From positions 1,283,501 through 1,347,500 of the forward strand of contig NZ_CP089538.1 of the NCBI RefSeq assembly GCF_021233055.1: 64,000 nt of DNA, read 5' to 3'. Origin of the DNA: Spirosoma oryzicola. Lineage in GTDB: Bacteria > Bacteroidota > Bacteroidia > Cytophagales > Spirosomataceae. Both the position numbers and the translations under genes were made by a program. The notes under the pieces are model-generated. The model ran no database searches, was not told where the DNA came from, and saw nothing but the letters and a program-made list of their open reading frames with translations. Positions within the stretch are counted from its first letter, which is position 1. Each line of letters opens with the position of its first letter. Below, one piece after another: positions 26,814 through 35,345 of this stretch.

Positions 26814-27950
26814 ATGCATCTGTATCTTCATATCCCTTTCTGCAAGCAAGCCTGCCACTATTGCGACTTCCATTTCAGCACGAATCTAAGTCAGAAGTCA
26901 GCTTTGGTAGAGGCTATCTGCGCAGAAATCAAGCTTCAAAAAGAATATCTTTCGTCAAAAACGCTCCAAACCGTCTACTTTGGGGGAGGAACGCCGTCTT
27001 TGCTGACAGAAGCGGAGTTAGCTCGTATTTTTGAGACCATTCATAACGAATTTAGCGTTTCACCAACGGCTGAAATTACGCTAGAAGCCAATCCTGACGA
27101 CTTACAGGACCAGAAACTCCAGGTTCTTCGTCGGTACGTCAATCGACTGAGTATTGGCCTTCAAACCTTTGATGAGCCAACGCTTCGGTGGATGAACCGG
27201 GCGCATACGGCAGCCGAAGCCGAAACCTGTGTCTGGCGGGCGAGAGAAGCGGGTTTTGAGAACATGAGCGTGGACCTGATCTATGGCATTCCTGATCCGA
27301 CAACCACTGATCAACCAGCAACGCTCTGGCAAACGGACTTACAAAAAATGCTGGCACTTGATGTACCGCATTTGTCGGCTTACGCCCTGACGATTGAACC
27401 CGACACAGCGTTTGGGCGCTGGAAGCAAAAAGGAAAACTTCCGGCGGTTGACGAAAATCTAGCTGCTGAGCAGTTTGAGGAACTGACAAAAGTGCTTACG
27501 ACTGCGGGCTACGAACACTACGAAATCTCGAATTTTGCCAAGCCCGGTCAGTACGCCCGGCATAATACGGCCTACTGGCAACGGAAACCTTATCTGGGGG
27601 TTGGGCCGAGCGCTCACTCCTACACTGGTTTCAGCCGACAGTACAACATTGCCAATAATGCGCGCTATGTAACTGCTTTACAAAACGGGGAGGTGCCTGC
27701 AACGGTCGAAACGCTGACGATAGCCGATCAGGTCAATGAGTATTTGTTGACGGGGCTCCGAACGAAATGGGGCTGCTCGCTGACTGAGCTCGATACCTTA
27801 CTCGGCGGTGATTTTTCGCAAACGCAGTCCAGCGATCTGGCGGCTATGTACGCATCGGGCTGGCTTGTTCGCGACAACGATCAGTTGCGGTTGACCGAGG
27901 CCGGAAAATTATTTGCCGACCGGGTAGCCGCTTCCTTATTTGTGGAATAA
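26814..27950 (+). CDS. hemW: Radical SAM heme chaperone HemW
   Basis: The 378-residue protein begins MHLYLHIPFCKQACHYCDFHF, with the radical-SAM Cys triad at 10, 14 and 17 (CxxxCxxC) and the HemW-type residues after it. YFGGGTPSLL, ANPDDL, RLSIGLQTFDEPTLRWMNRAH, VDLIYGIP and the C-terminal HemN-like segment HNTAYWQRKPYLGVGPSAHSY are all present. HemW inserts heme into respiratory enzymes and is often mis-annotated as oxygen-independent coproporphyrinogen oxidase; the short length and missing N-terminal extension support HemW. A single ATG is available. DUF2279 follows 68 bp later. Confidence 0.93.
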   Translation: MHLYLHIPFCKQACHYCDFHFSTNLSQKSALVEAICAEIKLQKEYLSSKTLQTVYFGGGTPSLLTEAELARIFETIHNEFSVSPTAEITLEANPDDLQDQKLQVLRRYVNRLSIGLQTFDEPTLRWMNRAHTAAEAETCVWRAREAGFENMSVDLIYGIPDPTTTDQPATLWQTDLQKMLALDVPHLSAYALTIEPDTAFGRWKQKGKLPAVDENLAAEQFEELTKVLTTAGYEHYEISNFAKPGQYARHNTAYWQRKPYLGVGPSAHSYTGFSRQYNIANNARYVTALQNGEVPATVETLTIADQVNEYLLTGLRTKWGCSLTELDTLLGGDFSQTQSSDLAAMYASGWLVRDNDQLRLTEAGKLFADRVAASLFVE

Positions 27951-28007
27951 AGCAGTTCGGTACGTACTAACTGCTGTCGGTTATTCTGCCGAGCCAGCGT
28001 TTTTCGG

Positions 28008-28015
28008 TATTTTTG
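28008..28015 (+). promoter_or_regulatory. -7 box before DUF2279 gene
   Basis: TATTTTTG, a perfect TAnnTTTG match, with TCTG 19 bp upstream as a weak -33 element. It is only 3 bp before the first ATG, which would fit better with initiation at the second ATG (28031). Confidence 0.45.
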
Positions 28016-28018
28016 GGC

Positions 28019-28972
28019 ATGAAACACCGGATGAAGGGAGCCGTTTGTGTCTGTTTATTAATAAGTATACTGGCTCAGTCGGTGCAGGCTCAGCCGCTAC
28101 CACCGGTGGGAGCAGCACCCGTTGCAGGTGATCCGCAGGGCATTCGTCAGGGCCGGTTCATTGGCGTTGTTGTTGGAACAGCTGCGTTTTATACCGTTAC
28201 CCTGCTGTTGTTGCGCAAGCAATGGTACAAGAAAAAAGTCCCCTTCCATTCCTTTAATGACAATCGGGAGTGGCTGCAAATGGACAAGATTGGCCACGCT
28301 GCTACCGCCTATGGCATGAGTCGTGGGGGCTATGAGCTAATGCGCTGGAGCGGGGTTAATGAACAAGCCAGTATTCTGACGGGCGGGCTGTTGGCACTTT
28401 TGTTTCAAACAACAATCGAAGTGTTTGATGGTCATTCGGAAGGCTGGGGATTTTCAAAAGGAGATATGGTCGCCAACGTTGCCGGTACAGCGCTGTTTAT
28501 GGGACAGCAATACAGCGCCGGACAGCAGGTCGTGAGTTTGAAATACGGTTTTCGGAAAACTATTTTCCCCCCTTATCGGCCTAACATATTGGGCAGTACC
28601 ACCGGTGTGCAAATGCTGAAAGATTATAATGGACAACAATACTGGCTGTCGGTGAACGTAGCATCGGTATTGCCGGTTGGGCCGTCGTTTCCGCGTTGGT
28701 TGAATCTGGACTTCGGTTATAGCGGTAGTGGTATGATTGGTGGGCACGCTAACCCGCCGGTAGTTGATAAAGAAGGGAGGGAAGTCAAGTTTGAACGATA
28801 CCGGCAGTTCTTTATCTCGCCCGACGCTGATTTGTCAAGAATCGACGCCTTCAGCCCATCGTTGCAGCGCTTCATCGGTACAGCTCAGTTTTTCAAAATT
28901 CCGGCTCCGTCGCTGGAGTACAATCGCGTAAAAGGGCTACGGTTTCATCCGCTCATTCTCCCCAAAGAATAG
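28019..28972 (+). CDS. DUF2279 family secreted/lipoprotein-like protein
   Basis: The protein of about 317 residues has a signal peptide ending SVQAQ. The DUF2279 region follows: WLQMDKIGHAATAYGMSRGGYELMRWSG, then EVFDGHSEGWGFSKGDMVANVAGTALFMGQQ, with two hydrophobic helices among them. The C-terminal part is beta-rich (PYRPNILGSTTGVQMLKDYNGQQYWLSVNV). The family is periplasmic and outer-membrane associated in Bacteroidota and has no known activity. Either the first ATG or one four codons later could start translation; the nearby -7 box slightly favours the second. A strong bidirectional terminator follows. Confidence 0.85.
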   Translation: MKHRMKGAVCVCLLISILAQSVQAQPLPPVGAAPVAGDPQGIRQGRFIGVVVGTAAFYTVTLLLLRKQWYKKKVPFHSFNDNREWLQMDKIGHAATAYGMSRGGYELMRWSGVNEQASILTGGLLALLFQTTIEVFDGHSEGWGFSKGDMVANVAGTALFMGQQYSAGQQVVSLKYGFRKTIFPPYRPNILGSTTGVQMLKDYNGQQYWLSVNVASVLPVGPSFPRWLNLDFGYSGSGMIGGHANPPVVDKEGREVKFERYRQFFISPDADLSRIDAFSPSLQRFIGTAQFFKIPAPSLEYNRVKGLRFHPLILPKE

Positions 28973-28986
28973 CCGCTACGTCCATA

Positions 28987-29046
28987 AAAAAACGTCAGCC
29001 CGAATCCGCAGCAATAAGCTCCTACGGATTCGGGCTGACGTTTTTT
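28987..29046. terminator. Bidirectional terminator
   Basis: CGTCAGCCCGAATCCG pairs perfectly with CGGATTCGGGCTGACG (16 bp), flanked by A6 and T6, between convergent genes. It serves both DUF2279 and the outer-membrane protein gene. Confidence 0.93.
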
Positions 29047-29058
29047 GTGAAGCGTCAA

Positions 29059-29652
29059 TTAACGACGGCCACCGCCGATATCGAAGCCTACTTTGATGCC
29101 CAGGTAAGAGTTTTCGCTGGTGATTGTCGTAGTCGTGTTGCCCAGTCTGTTCTGGGTCGTTGGAGCCGCATTGTATTCAACAGCCGCTACGAAGTGCCCG
29201 GCTTTGATACCACCCCGGACCATACCACCAAATTTCGTGTCGTTTACGAACGTAACGTTTGAGTTCGTTTGCCCGTCATTGATGACTACCGTTCCTGCCG
29301 AACCGATGCTATAAAAACCGACACCAACGCCCAGGAAAGGACGAATACCGCCCGTGCCAAACAGGTAGTTACCCGTCAGCAAATAAGAACTAAAAGCGCC
29401 TACATCACCCGTGGCTGTATTTCCATTATACACAACACCACGTGCTACAACCGCTGCTTCAAGCCGCAGACCAAGATCGAAGTTATCGCTAAGGCCGTAT
29501 TTAGGTTCAACGGCAAACAGAACACCACCCGATGCCGCTGAATTCAGCGGCTTTGCGTAACCGACTGACAGGTTGACCTTGAAGGGTTTGAACTCCTGAG
29601 CTGATGCGGAGAAACCGGCCAGAACAAACAGAACGAATAAGATGCGTTTCAT
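29059..29652 (-). CDS. Outer-membrane beta-barrel protein (small porin-like)
   Basis: The 197-residue protein has a clear signal peptide (MKRILFVLFVLAGFSASAQ). Alternating hydrophobic/polar beta strands follow, such as FKVNLSVGYAKPL, FDLGLRLEAAVVARG and FVAAVEYNAAP, and it ends with a strand YLGIKVGFDIGGGRR. This fits the outer-membrane beta-barrel domain family common in Bacteroidota (OmpW/OmpX-like, eight strands). No ligand or transport function is apparent. Terminators lie on both sides, so it is monocistronic. Confidence 0.8.
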   Translation of the reverse strand: MKRILFVLFVLAGFSASAQEFKPFKVNLSVGYAKPLNSAASGGVLFAVEPKYGLSDNFDLGLRLEAAVVARGVVYNGNTATGDVGAFSSYLLTGNYLFGTGGIRPFLGVGVGFYSIGSAGTVVINDGQTNSNVTFVNDTKFGGMVRGGIKAGHFVAAVEYNAAPTTQNRLGNTTTTITSENSYLGIKVGFDIGGGRR

Positions 29653-29783
29653 AGGATTAACTGTTAAAAGAATGAATAGTGAAATTGTAATTATTGTGTG
29701 GAAACAGTAACTGCAAAAAATTAATAGTGTTTAACTGCTGTCATATGATGCGAGTGCATTTGTGAAAAAAAGTAGATAAAGAC

Positions 29784-29815
29784 AAAAAGCCCTGACTTGA
29801 TTATCAGGGCTTTTT
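29784..29815 (-). terminator. Terminator of HtrA-like gene
   Basis: AAAAAGCCCTGA pairs with TCAGGGCTTTTT (12 bp, 8-base loop). It sits 27 bp beyond the minus-strand protease stop, and the stem contains T-runs on both strands. Confidence 0.88.
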
Positions 29816-29841
29816 TGATCAATTAATCGATAGATAATTTT

Positions 29842-30876
29842 TTATTTGAGCTCGCCTGGAATGACCATTATTCCTTTCTGGCGATTGTCGCGGAGAACGG
29901 TCAACTGAACACGACGCCCGATGGTATCATCGGTCAGCAGCCGGTGCAGATCATCGACCGTAGCCACCGACTGACCATTGAATCCAACGATAATATCGCC
30001 CTGGTGCAACTCCTCGTTACCCGCAACGCCATCCGCTTCCACACTCGCGACCATCACACCGGTTCTGGCTGTAAGCTGGTTATACTGTTTGATGCGCTCC
30101 GTTAGGTTGATGAGTTGACCGGCAATACCCAGGTAACCGCGTCGAACACGACCGTCTATGATCAGCTTACCGGCAACAAGCGCTGCAACATTGGAGGAAA
30201 CCGCGAAACAGATACCCTGAGCGGGTAAGATCACGGCGGTATTGACCCCGATAACATCGCCGTTCGAATTAACCAACGGACCGCCCGAATTGCCAGGGTT
30301 TAATGCGGCATCGGTCTGAATAACATCATCGATCAGTCGCCCCGATTCCGAACGGAGCGTCCGGCCTAACGCACTGACGACACCCGCCGTCAGCGAATAC
30401 TGAAAACCGTAAGGATTACCAATCGCAATGGCAATCTGCCCCACCTGGACCTGTTTGGAATCGGCAAAGCGGATTGCTTTCAGCCCATCGGCGTACAGCT
30501 TGATAACGGCAATATCGGTCGAAGGATCGCGACCAATAAGCGTAGCGTCAAACTCCCGTCCGTCAGACAGGGCGACCTCTATTTTGGTCGCTCCGGCAAC
30601 AACGTGGTTGTTTGTGATGATGTAGCCATCGGTCGAAATAATAAAGCCAGAGCCCGTGCCACCATCCTTGTTGTCGGGTCGGCGCGTCGGCGGAGCGCTT
30701 TGACTATTGCCTGATGGGCGGCCACTGACTTTGATCTGTACAACCGACGCGCTCACCTTCTTGGCTACGTTGACGACCGTATTCGAGTAAGCGTCCAGCA
30801 AAGGCGCATCCTGACCCCCTGCTTCTCCGCCAGCTTGAGAAATCGCATCAGAAAAAGTCACAAATTGTGTATGCAT
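29842..30876 (-). CDS. HtrA/DegP-like S1C serine protease with one PDZ domain
   Basis: The 344-residue protein has a trypsin-like domain with His91 (TNNHVV), Asp121 (STDIAVIKL) and Ser197 (NPGNSGGP), followed by one PDZ domain (about 255-340). Its typical role is degrading damaged proteins. The chosen start (MHTQFVTFSDAISQ) gives no signal peptide or membrane anchor. The longer frame, 32 codons more, gives no convincing signal either. HtrA relatives are normally exported, so a cytoplasmic location or an unrecognised start is possible. Confidence 0.88.
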   Translation of the reverse strand: MHTQFVTFSDAISQAGGEAGGQDAPLLDAYSNTVVNVAKKVSASVVQIKVSGRPSGNSQSAPPTRRPDNKDGGTGSGFIISTDGYIITNNHVVAGATKIEVALSDGREFDATLIGRDPSTDIAVIKLYADGLKAIRFADSKQVQVGQIAIAIGNPYGFQYSLTAGVVSALGRTLRSESGRLIDDVIQTDAALNPGNSGGPLVNSNGDVIGVNTAVILPAQGICFAVSSNVAALVAGKLIIDGRVRRGYLGIAGQLINLTERIKQYNQLTARTGVMVASVEADGVAGNEELHQGDIIVGFNGQSVATVDDLHRLLTDDTIGRRVQLTVLRDNRQKGIMVIPGELK

Positions 30877-31066
30877 ACGATTTACGATGTAGGTGAAGCC
30901 AGAAGCGCAGCACGATCTGTTCCAGGATACTTCCTTGGCCCATTCTCTATGATTAGTCCGACAATCTGGCACTAGAATGGCTTCTGTACGTTACTTTTGC
31001 TCATATAGGTTAATCCTATAGTTTTATTAGATCTAGGGTTTGGTATTAAATCAGACAATTTGGCAC

Positions 31067-31243
31067 ATGAACTTTGATGACTATTTAGCTCAGAAAAAAA
31101 TTGATGCAGAGCGCTTTAGGGGAACGGAACCCAATCGGTATGACGAATGGCAAAAGGAATTTTGCCAGATGCATCCTGACAGTTTTACCGTTCAGAAGAA
31201 ATTCTTATTGAACGATACTCGCCGAAAGTATCTTGTTCGTTAA
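31067..31243 (+). CDS. Small conserved-looking protein, unknown function
   Basis: The 58-residue soluble protein (MNFDDYLAQKKIDAERFRGTEPNRYDEWQKEF...) is charged and helical, with no signal or domain I recognise. The ordered composition and clean start, with no competing frame, suggest a genuine gene. The ATG is preferred over a TTG nine codons upstream. It lies between the HtrA-like gene (divergent) and DUF4332 (same direction, 84 bp on), so it may be co-transcribed with the latter. Confidence 0.65.
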   Translation: MNFDDYLAQKKIDAERFRGTEPNRYDEWQKEFCQMHPDSFTVQKKFLLNDTRRKYLVR

Positions 31244-31327
31244 TGATGTATCTTGTTTTGCCTAAAACGTATAGACAGATTGAAGGTCAGTCTGAAATCC
31301 AACTGTTAATTTTTTCAATTTTTTGTT

Positions 31328-31735
31328 ATGAGCATCACATTAGGAGAGCTTCGCGGTACTACTGACGCTATGGTATATGCCTTGAAGGGACAAGGGCTAG
31401 GCGATAGCGATGCTTTTCTGGAAGCGACCAAAACCCCACACGACCGTAAAGCGTTAGCCTCTGTCACGGGTATTGATCAAAAATTATTGTTGCACCTGGC
31501 TAACCGGGCCGATTTGGCGCGTGTTAAAGGAATCGGTCGCGTTTACAGCGATCTGATGGAGGAAGCGGGCGTGGATACCATTGTGGAGCTAGCCCAGCGT
31601 TCGGCCATCAACTTACACGCTAAGCTAATTGAAATCAACAGCAAACGGCAGTTTACGCAACGTCCACCGTCGGTAGAGCAGGTAACACATTTTGTGGAGC
31701 AGGCAAAGAGTTTGCCTAGAGTGCTGGAATACTAG
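31328..31735 (+). CDS. DUF4332 (helix-hairpin-helix-like) protein
   Basis: The 135-residue protein shows two HhH-like segments: TGIDQKLLLHLANRADLARVKGIGRVYSDLMEEAGVDTI, and the preceding LEATKTPHDRKALASVTG. This is the DUF4332 pattern, related to DNA-binding helix-hairpin-helix domains. KGIGRVYSDLMEEAGVDT is especially typical. The role is unknown; a nucleic-acid interaction is inferred from the fold only. An inverted repeat follows before the convergent cdaA gene. Confidence 0.85.
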   Translation: MSITLGELRGTTDAMVYALKGQGLGDSDAFLEATKTPHDRKALASVTGIDQKLLLHLANRADLARVKGIGRVYSDLMEEAGVDTIVELAQRSAINLHAKLIEINSKRQFTQRPPSVEQVTHFVEQAKSLPRVLEY

Positions 31736-31789
31736 GAATCGCGCTTAATAAGGGGTTAAGCGAATTATCCTTCACGATAACGTATAGTG

Positions 31790-31830
31790 TGGCGGGTGCA
31801 GGAGTCAGATAGGACGTACAGCACCCGCCA
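31790..31830. terminator. Hairpin between convergent DUF4332 and cdaA
   Basis: TGGCGGGTGC pairs with GCACCCGCCA (10 bp, 21-base loop). It ends 3 bp from the cdaA stop. T-runs are absent, so strength is uncertain. Confidence 0.6.
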
Positions 31831-31833
31831 TTG

Positions 31834-32652
31834 TTATAATTGATAGGCTTTCCGGCCCGGTTCGCGTAGGTACCGGCTCAACCGTTCTTCCAGTTCTGAC
31901 AGGGTCAGGTTAGTAAATAATTCACCGTTTAAGGCGAGCGTAAGCCGTCCACTTTCTTCCGAAACGGCGATAATAGCCGCGTCAGTAGCTTCACTCATGC
32001 CCAATGCCGCCCGGTGACGAAAGCCCAGGGTAGAGGGTAACTCGTCATCGTCCGAAACCGGCAGAATACAACGAGCGGATTGTATGCGTCCATCACTGAT
32101 AATTACAGCTCCGTCGTGGAGTGGACTGTATTGGCTGAAAATTGCCAGCAGTAGCGGCTTCGACACTTCCGCATCGATGGATTCGCCGGATTGAACGAAT
32201 TTTTCCAGGTCATCATTTTTGCGGATAACGATCAATCCACCCGAAAACTCGGCACTTAGCGTTTTGCAGGCATCCAGAACAGGCCGAAGCGCGGTAATGA
32301 ACTCGGGAGCGGGTGGCTGGCGAAGTACCCATCGGCGAAGCCATCGGCTGTTGGCAACGTTAGTCGACTTACCAATAAGCAGTAAAAAACGCCGGATTTC
32401 CTGCTGGAAGATAATGATCAGGGCCAACGCGCCGACGCTGATAAAGTACTCCAGGATGGTCGTCAGCAGGTTTAAGCCAAGGGCTTTAACGAGCAGGTAA
32501 GCAAAATAAACCAGTAGGTATCCAACGAACACCCGACTCGCTACGCTACCACGGACCAGGTTATAGATTTGATAAATAAGTAGGGCAACTAGTGAGATAT
32601 CGAGCAGGTCGAGCCAGCCGACATCTAAAAAGCCTAAGCGAAAGGCCAGCAT
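31834..32652 (-). CDS. cdaA: Diadenylate cyclase CdaA (DAC domain)
   Basis: The 272-residue protein makes c-di-AMP from two ATP. Three membrane helices occupy roughly residues 12-80. The DAC domain has the catalytic DGA motif (PLHDGAVIISDGRI) and RHR motif (LGFRHRAALGMSEATDAAIIAVSEESG), both intact. The size and N-terminal helices match CdaA (DacA) rather than DisA. In Firmicutes cdaA lies beside cdaR and glmM; here glmM is 20 kb away and no cdaR is visible. The start is the ATG after which the first helix begins (MLAFRLGFLDVGWLDLLDI). Confidence 0.92.
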   Translation of the reverse strand: MLAFRLGFLDVGWLDLLDISLVALLIYQIYNLVRGSVASRVFVGYLLVYFAYLLVKALGLNLLTTILEYFISVGALALIIIFQQEIRRFLLLIGKSTNVANSRWLRRWVLRQPPAPEFITALRPVLDACKTLSAEFSGGLIVIRKNDDLEKFVQSGESIDAEVSKPLLLAIFSQYSPLHDGAVIISDGRIQSARCILPVSDDDELPSTLGFRHRAALGMSEATDAAIIAVSEESGRLTLALNGELFTNLTLSELEERLSRYLREPGRKAYQL

Positions 32653-32798
32653 GTACGAAAAAGGTAATGGTTTGGCCTTAAAGATACTCAGATTATGATG
32701 CGTTGTCTACTCAATCAGCACAAAACGATTCTTCGGGTCTTTCTTGACCTACTGGCCCCGATTGGCTAAGAAAAATACAATGTAGGCGTTGGTAAATC

Positions 32799-33839
32799 TT
32801 ACAAAGTCGGATTAGCCCAGCTTTCAATTTCCATCGTTTCGCCCTCAGTAGCGATATACGTCTCCGGAAATACGGGTCTGGCTTCGCCTAGAAACAAATC
32901 ATACTGTTTGTAGCGTGACGAAAAATGCCCGATCAGCAACCGGCCAACCTTCGCCTGGGCGGCAATGGTAGCGGCCTGTTTGGCCGTCGAGTGATAAACT
33001 TCCGCGGCTCGCTGGGCATTGTCTTCCATGAACGTTGCTTCGTGGTACAGCAGATCGACGCCTTGCAGCTGCGGAACCAGGTCTTCAATATAGCGCGTAT
33101 CAGAGCAGAAGGCGTAGGAACGGGCGGGCGACCCCGGCTCAGTCACATCATCGGCTGCGTGAATGACCTGTCTCTCTGCGTTCAGGATGTCGTGGCCATC
33201 TTTAAGTTGCTTCAGGTAATTTACCGGAATGTCATCGGGGAGTCGTTGCCGGATCAGCTTCCGGGGGTGAGGCTTTTCCCGAAACAAATAACCCGAGCAG
33301 TCGATCCGGTGCTGAAGTGGAATCGACTCCACCGTCAACTGCGGGTGATCGAGCAGTAGGGTTGGCGTCTCGGGATCAACGGCCTGAAAGTGCAACCGAT
33401 AGCCGAGCCGCGAATCCGACATCCGAAAGATGGTAGTCAGGATTTCGTCCAGGCCGCGCGGACCGAACAGAAACAGATCTTCCGTCCGTCCCCCCAGATT
33501 CAGCGTGGATAGGAGTGGAGCTAACCCAAAATAATGATCGCCGTGGAGATGGCTGATAAAGATGTAGCGAAGCCGCCCCGACCGTATCTTTTGCTCGATC
33601 AATCGGAGCTGCGTCCCTTCACCGCAGTCAATAAGCATGTAGTCGTTCCCTACCGTCAGCAGCTGGGCTGTTGGATGGTACCGTAACGAAGGAGTTGCCG
33701 AACCAGCCCCTAGTATGGTAAGGGCAAACAGGGGGCTGGTTGGGCGGTGGTGGTGTTCACTTTCGTGACCAGGAATAGTACTGTTAATCGGCGTCCCGGC
33801 TGATGCTTCCCCCTGCGTCATACTCATCGTCTTCCTCAC
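32799..33839 (-). CDS. rnz: Ribonuclease Z
   Basis: The metallo-beta-lactamase-fold tRNA 3'-processing endonuclease has LTILGAGSATP, the zinc motif SHLHGDHYFGL, PSR-type segments and downstream His/Asp ligands (LYHEATFMEDNAQRAAEVYHSTAKQAA, LLIGHFSSRY). The frame as drawn overlaps the end of the upstream STAS gene by 56 bp and starts with about 40 residues that homologues usually lack (enzymes typically start just before LTILG). No ATG lies closer to that point, so translational coupling or a non-ATG start near 33,740 is possible. It forms a two-gene unit with the STAS gene. Confidence 0.9.
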   Translation of the reverse strand: MRKTMSMTQGEASAGTPINSTIPGHESEHHHRPTSPLFALTILGAGSATPSLRYHPTAQLLTVGNDYMLIDCGEGTQLRLIEQKIRSGRLRYIFISHLHGDHYFGLAPLLSTLNLGGRTEDLFLFGPRGLDEILTTIFRMSDSRLGYRLHFQAVDPETPTLLLDHPQLTVESIPLQHRIDCSGYLFREKPHPRKLIRQRLPDDIPVNYLKQLKDGHDILNAERQVIHAADDVTEPGSPARSYAFCSDTRYIEDLVPQLQGVDLLYHEATFMEDNAQRAAEVYHSTAKQAATIAAQAKVGRLLIGHFSSRYKQYDLFLGEARPVFPETYIATEGETMEIESWANPTL

Positions 33840-34200
33840 TGCGAAAATCGTTCTCCAATTCGTTCATAAACACCGCATCGATCGCTTCTTCTACCGTAGG
33901 CAGAATGTTCAGATCGCTGATGTTAGCCGTGTCCAGAAACTCAATCAATTCATCATTCTTGGTAACTAACACCAGTAAGCCCAGTTCGTTAGAACATTGC
34001 CGGTTTATTTTTCGAATGGTACTAACACCTGCCTGGTCAACCGTTTGTACCGAAGCCATGTCGACAATTATATTGCTGTAGCCAGACCGGAACAAGGAGC
34101 GGCTAAGCGTCTCGAAGTCAGTAGGAACGTCACCACCGAGCTCACTTTCGGCTAACCGGATCAGGGCGTACTGCTCGTTTTTTTCAATCGTGTAATTCAT
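33784..34200 (-). CDS. STAS-domain protein (anti-sigma-antagonist-like)
   Basis: The 138-residue protein has a STAS fold (about residues 1-110: NIIVDMASVQTVDQAGVSTIRKINRQC, LGLLVLVTKNDELIEFLDTANI) and an acidic disordered tail (NDFRSEEDDEYDAGG). In classical anti-sigma antagonists the motif is DSSG with a phosphorylatable Ser. Here it is DQAG, so partner-switch phosphorylation at that position cannot occur. It overlaps the rnz gene by 56 bp, implying translational coupling. Partner unknown. Confidence 0.8.
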   Translation of the reverse strand: MNYTIEKNEQYALIRLAESELGGDVPTDFETLSRSLFRSGYSNIIVDMASVQTVDQAGVSTIRKINRQCSNELGLLVLVTKNDELIEFLDTANISDLNILPTVEEAIDAVFMNELENDFRSEEDDEYDAGGSISRDAD

Positions 34201-34338
34201 GAACGTTAATGCTTTCAGGCGTTTGGATTTATGAGGATGTTTAGAAAAGCGGTTGCTTGCCGCACCTGAATGAAGCGAAGCAGCGCCAAAAAAAGCCGAA
34301 ATGGCCGAGCGGGCAACTTAGTCTAGTAAATCGACAAA

Positions 34339-35280
34339 TCAAACGGAAAGTGATTTACGAACATTCGTTTCAATACGGTTCAATGGATCAACAGTGGCAT
34401 CGGCAGGCTGGAAACGTTGTCCCGTCACGGTTTCGAACAACTCGATGTAACGAGCGGAGATCTGCTCAACCCACTCGTCTGACATCGCCGGTACGGTTTG
34501 CCCTGTCTTGCCCTGAAAACCATTGGCAATAAGCCACTCGCGTACAAACTCTTTAGACAGTTGCTTTTGGGGTTGATTAGCTTGCAGATTCGATTCGTAC
34601 GAGTCGGCGTAGAAATAACGTGATGAATCGGGCGTATGCACTTCGTCAATAAGAATGACCTTTCTGTCGAGGTTGCCGAATTCGTATTTCGTATCGACCA
34701 AAATCAATCCGCGCTTGGCGGCCATCGCCGTACCCCGCTCAAAAAGCGCCAGAGCATAGCGCTCCAGCTGAACGTATTCCGCTTCGTTGACAATACCCTG
34801 GCTAAGAATTTCTTCCCGGCTGATGTCTTCGTCATGGCCTTCGTGAGCTTTAGTCGACGGCGTGATGATCGGATTGGGGAGACGGTCGTTTTCGCGTAGG
34901 CCGTCGGGCAAGGACACGCCACACAATGTGCGGTGACCATCCCGGTATTGCCGCCACGCATGACCCGCCAGATAACCCCGCACCACCATCTCAACGGCGT
35001 ACGGTTCACATTTCAGACCGACGCTTACGTTTGGGTCGGGCGTGTCTAGCAACCAGTTTGGAACAATATCCGCCGTTGCGCCCAAAAAATAAGCGGCTGT
35101 TTGATTCAGAACCTGGCCCTTGTAAGGAATCGGGCGTGGCAGAACCACATCGAAAGCCGAAATCCGGTCGGAGGCAATCATCACTAATTTGTCGGGGAAG
35201 GAGTATACATCCCGTACTTTACCCCGGTAAAAACCCGTCTGACCGGGGAACTGAAAGTTTGTTTCCTGAATTGCGTTCAT
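34339..35280 (-). CDS. purC: SAICAR synthase (phosphoribosylaminoimidazole-succinocarboxamide synthase)
   Basis: The 313-residue protein joins aspartate to CAIR in purine biosynthesis. Visible motifs: [50 protein letters not shown] and [14 protein letters not shown]. The length and insertions match the approximately 300-residue SAICAR synthases of yeast/Bacteroidota type rather than the shorter 240-residue E. coli form. The start at MNAIQETNF is the natural one. It stands alone with a 21-bp hairpin just upstream, which belongs to the neighbouring thiolase. Confidence 0.96.
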   Translation of the reverse strand: MNAIQETNFQFPGQTGFYRGKVRDVYSFPDKLVMIASDRISAFDVVLPRPIPYKGQVLNQTAAYFLGATADIVPNWLLDTPDPNVSVGLKCEPYAVEMVVRGYLAGHAWRQYRDGHRTLCGVSLPDGLRENDRLPNPIITPSTKAHEGHDEDISREEILSQGIVNEAEYVQLERYALALFERGTAMAAKRGLILVDTKYEFGNLDRKVILIDEVHTPDSSRYFYADSYESNLQANQPQKQLSKEFVREWLIANGFQGKTGQTVPAMSDEWVEQISARYIELFETVTGQRFQPADATVDPLNRIETNVRKSLSV

Positions 35281-35294
35281 CTATCTAGGTTTGG

Positions 35295-35344
35295 CGTTTC
35301 TAGGGTTGTAGCCTGCGTCATCACAGGCTACAACCCTAGAAACG
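35295..35344 (-). terminator. Perfect 21-bp hairpin after thiolase gene
   Basis: A 21-base arm (35295-35315, beginning CGTTTCTAGGG) pairs perfectly with 35324-35344 around an 8-base loop. It begins 1 bp past the thiolase stop and ends 14 bp before purC starts. The very long stem and the lack of a T-run make it an unusual transcript end. Confidence 0.75.
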
Positions 35345-35345
35345 A

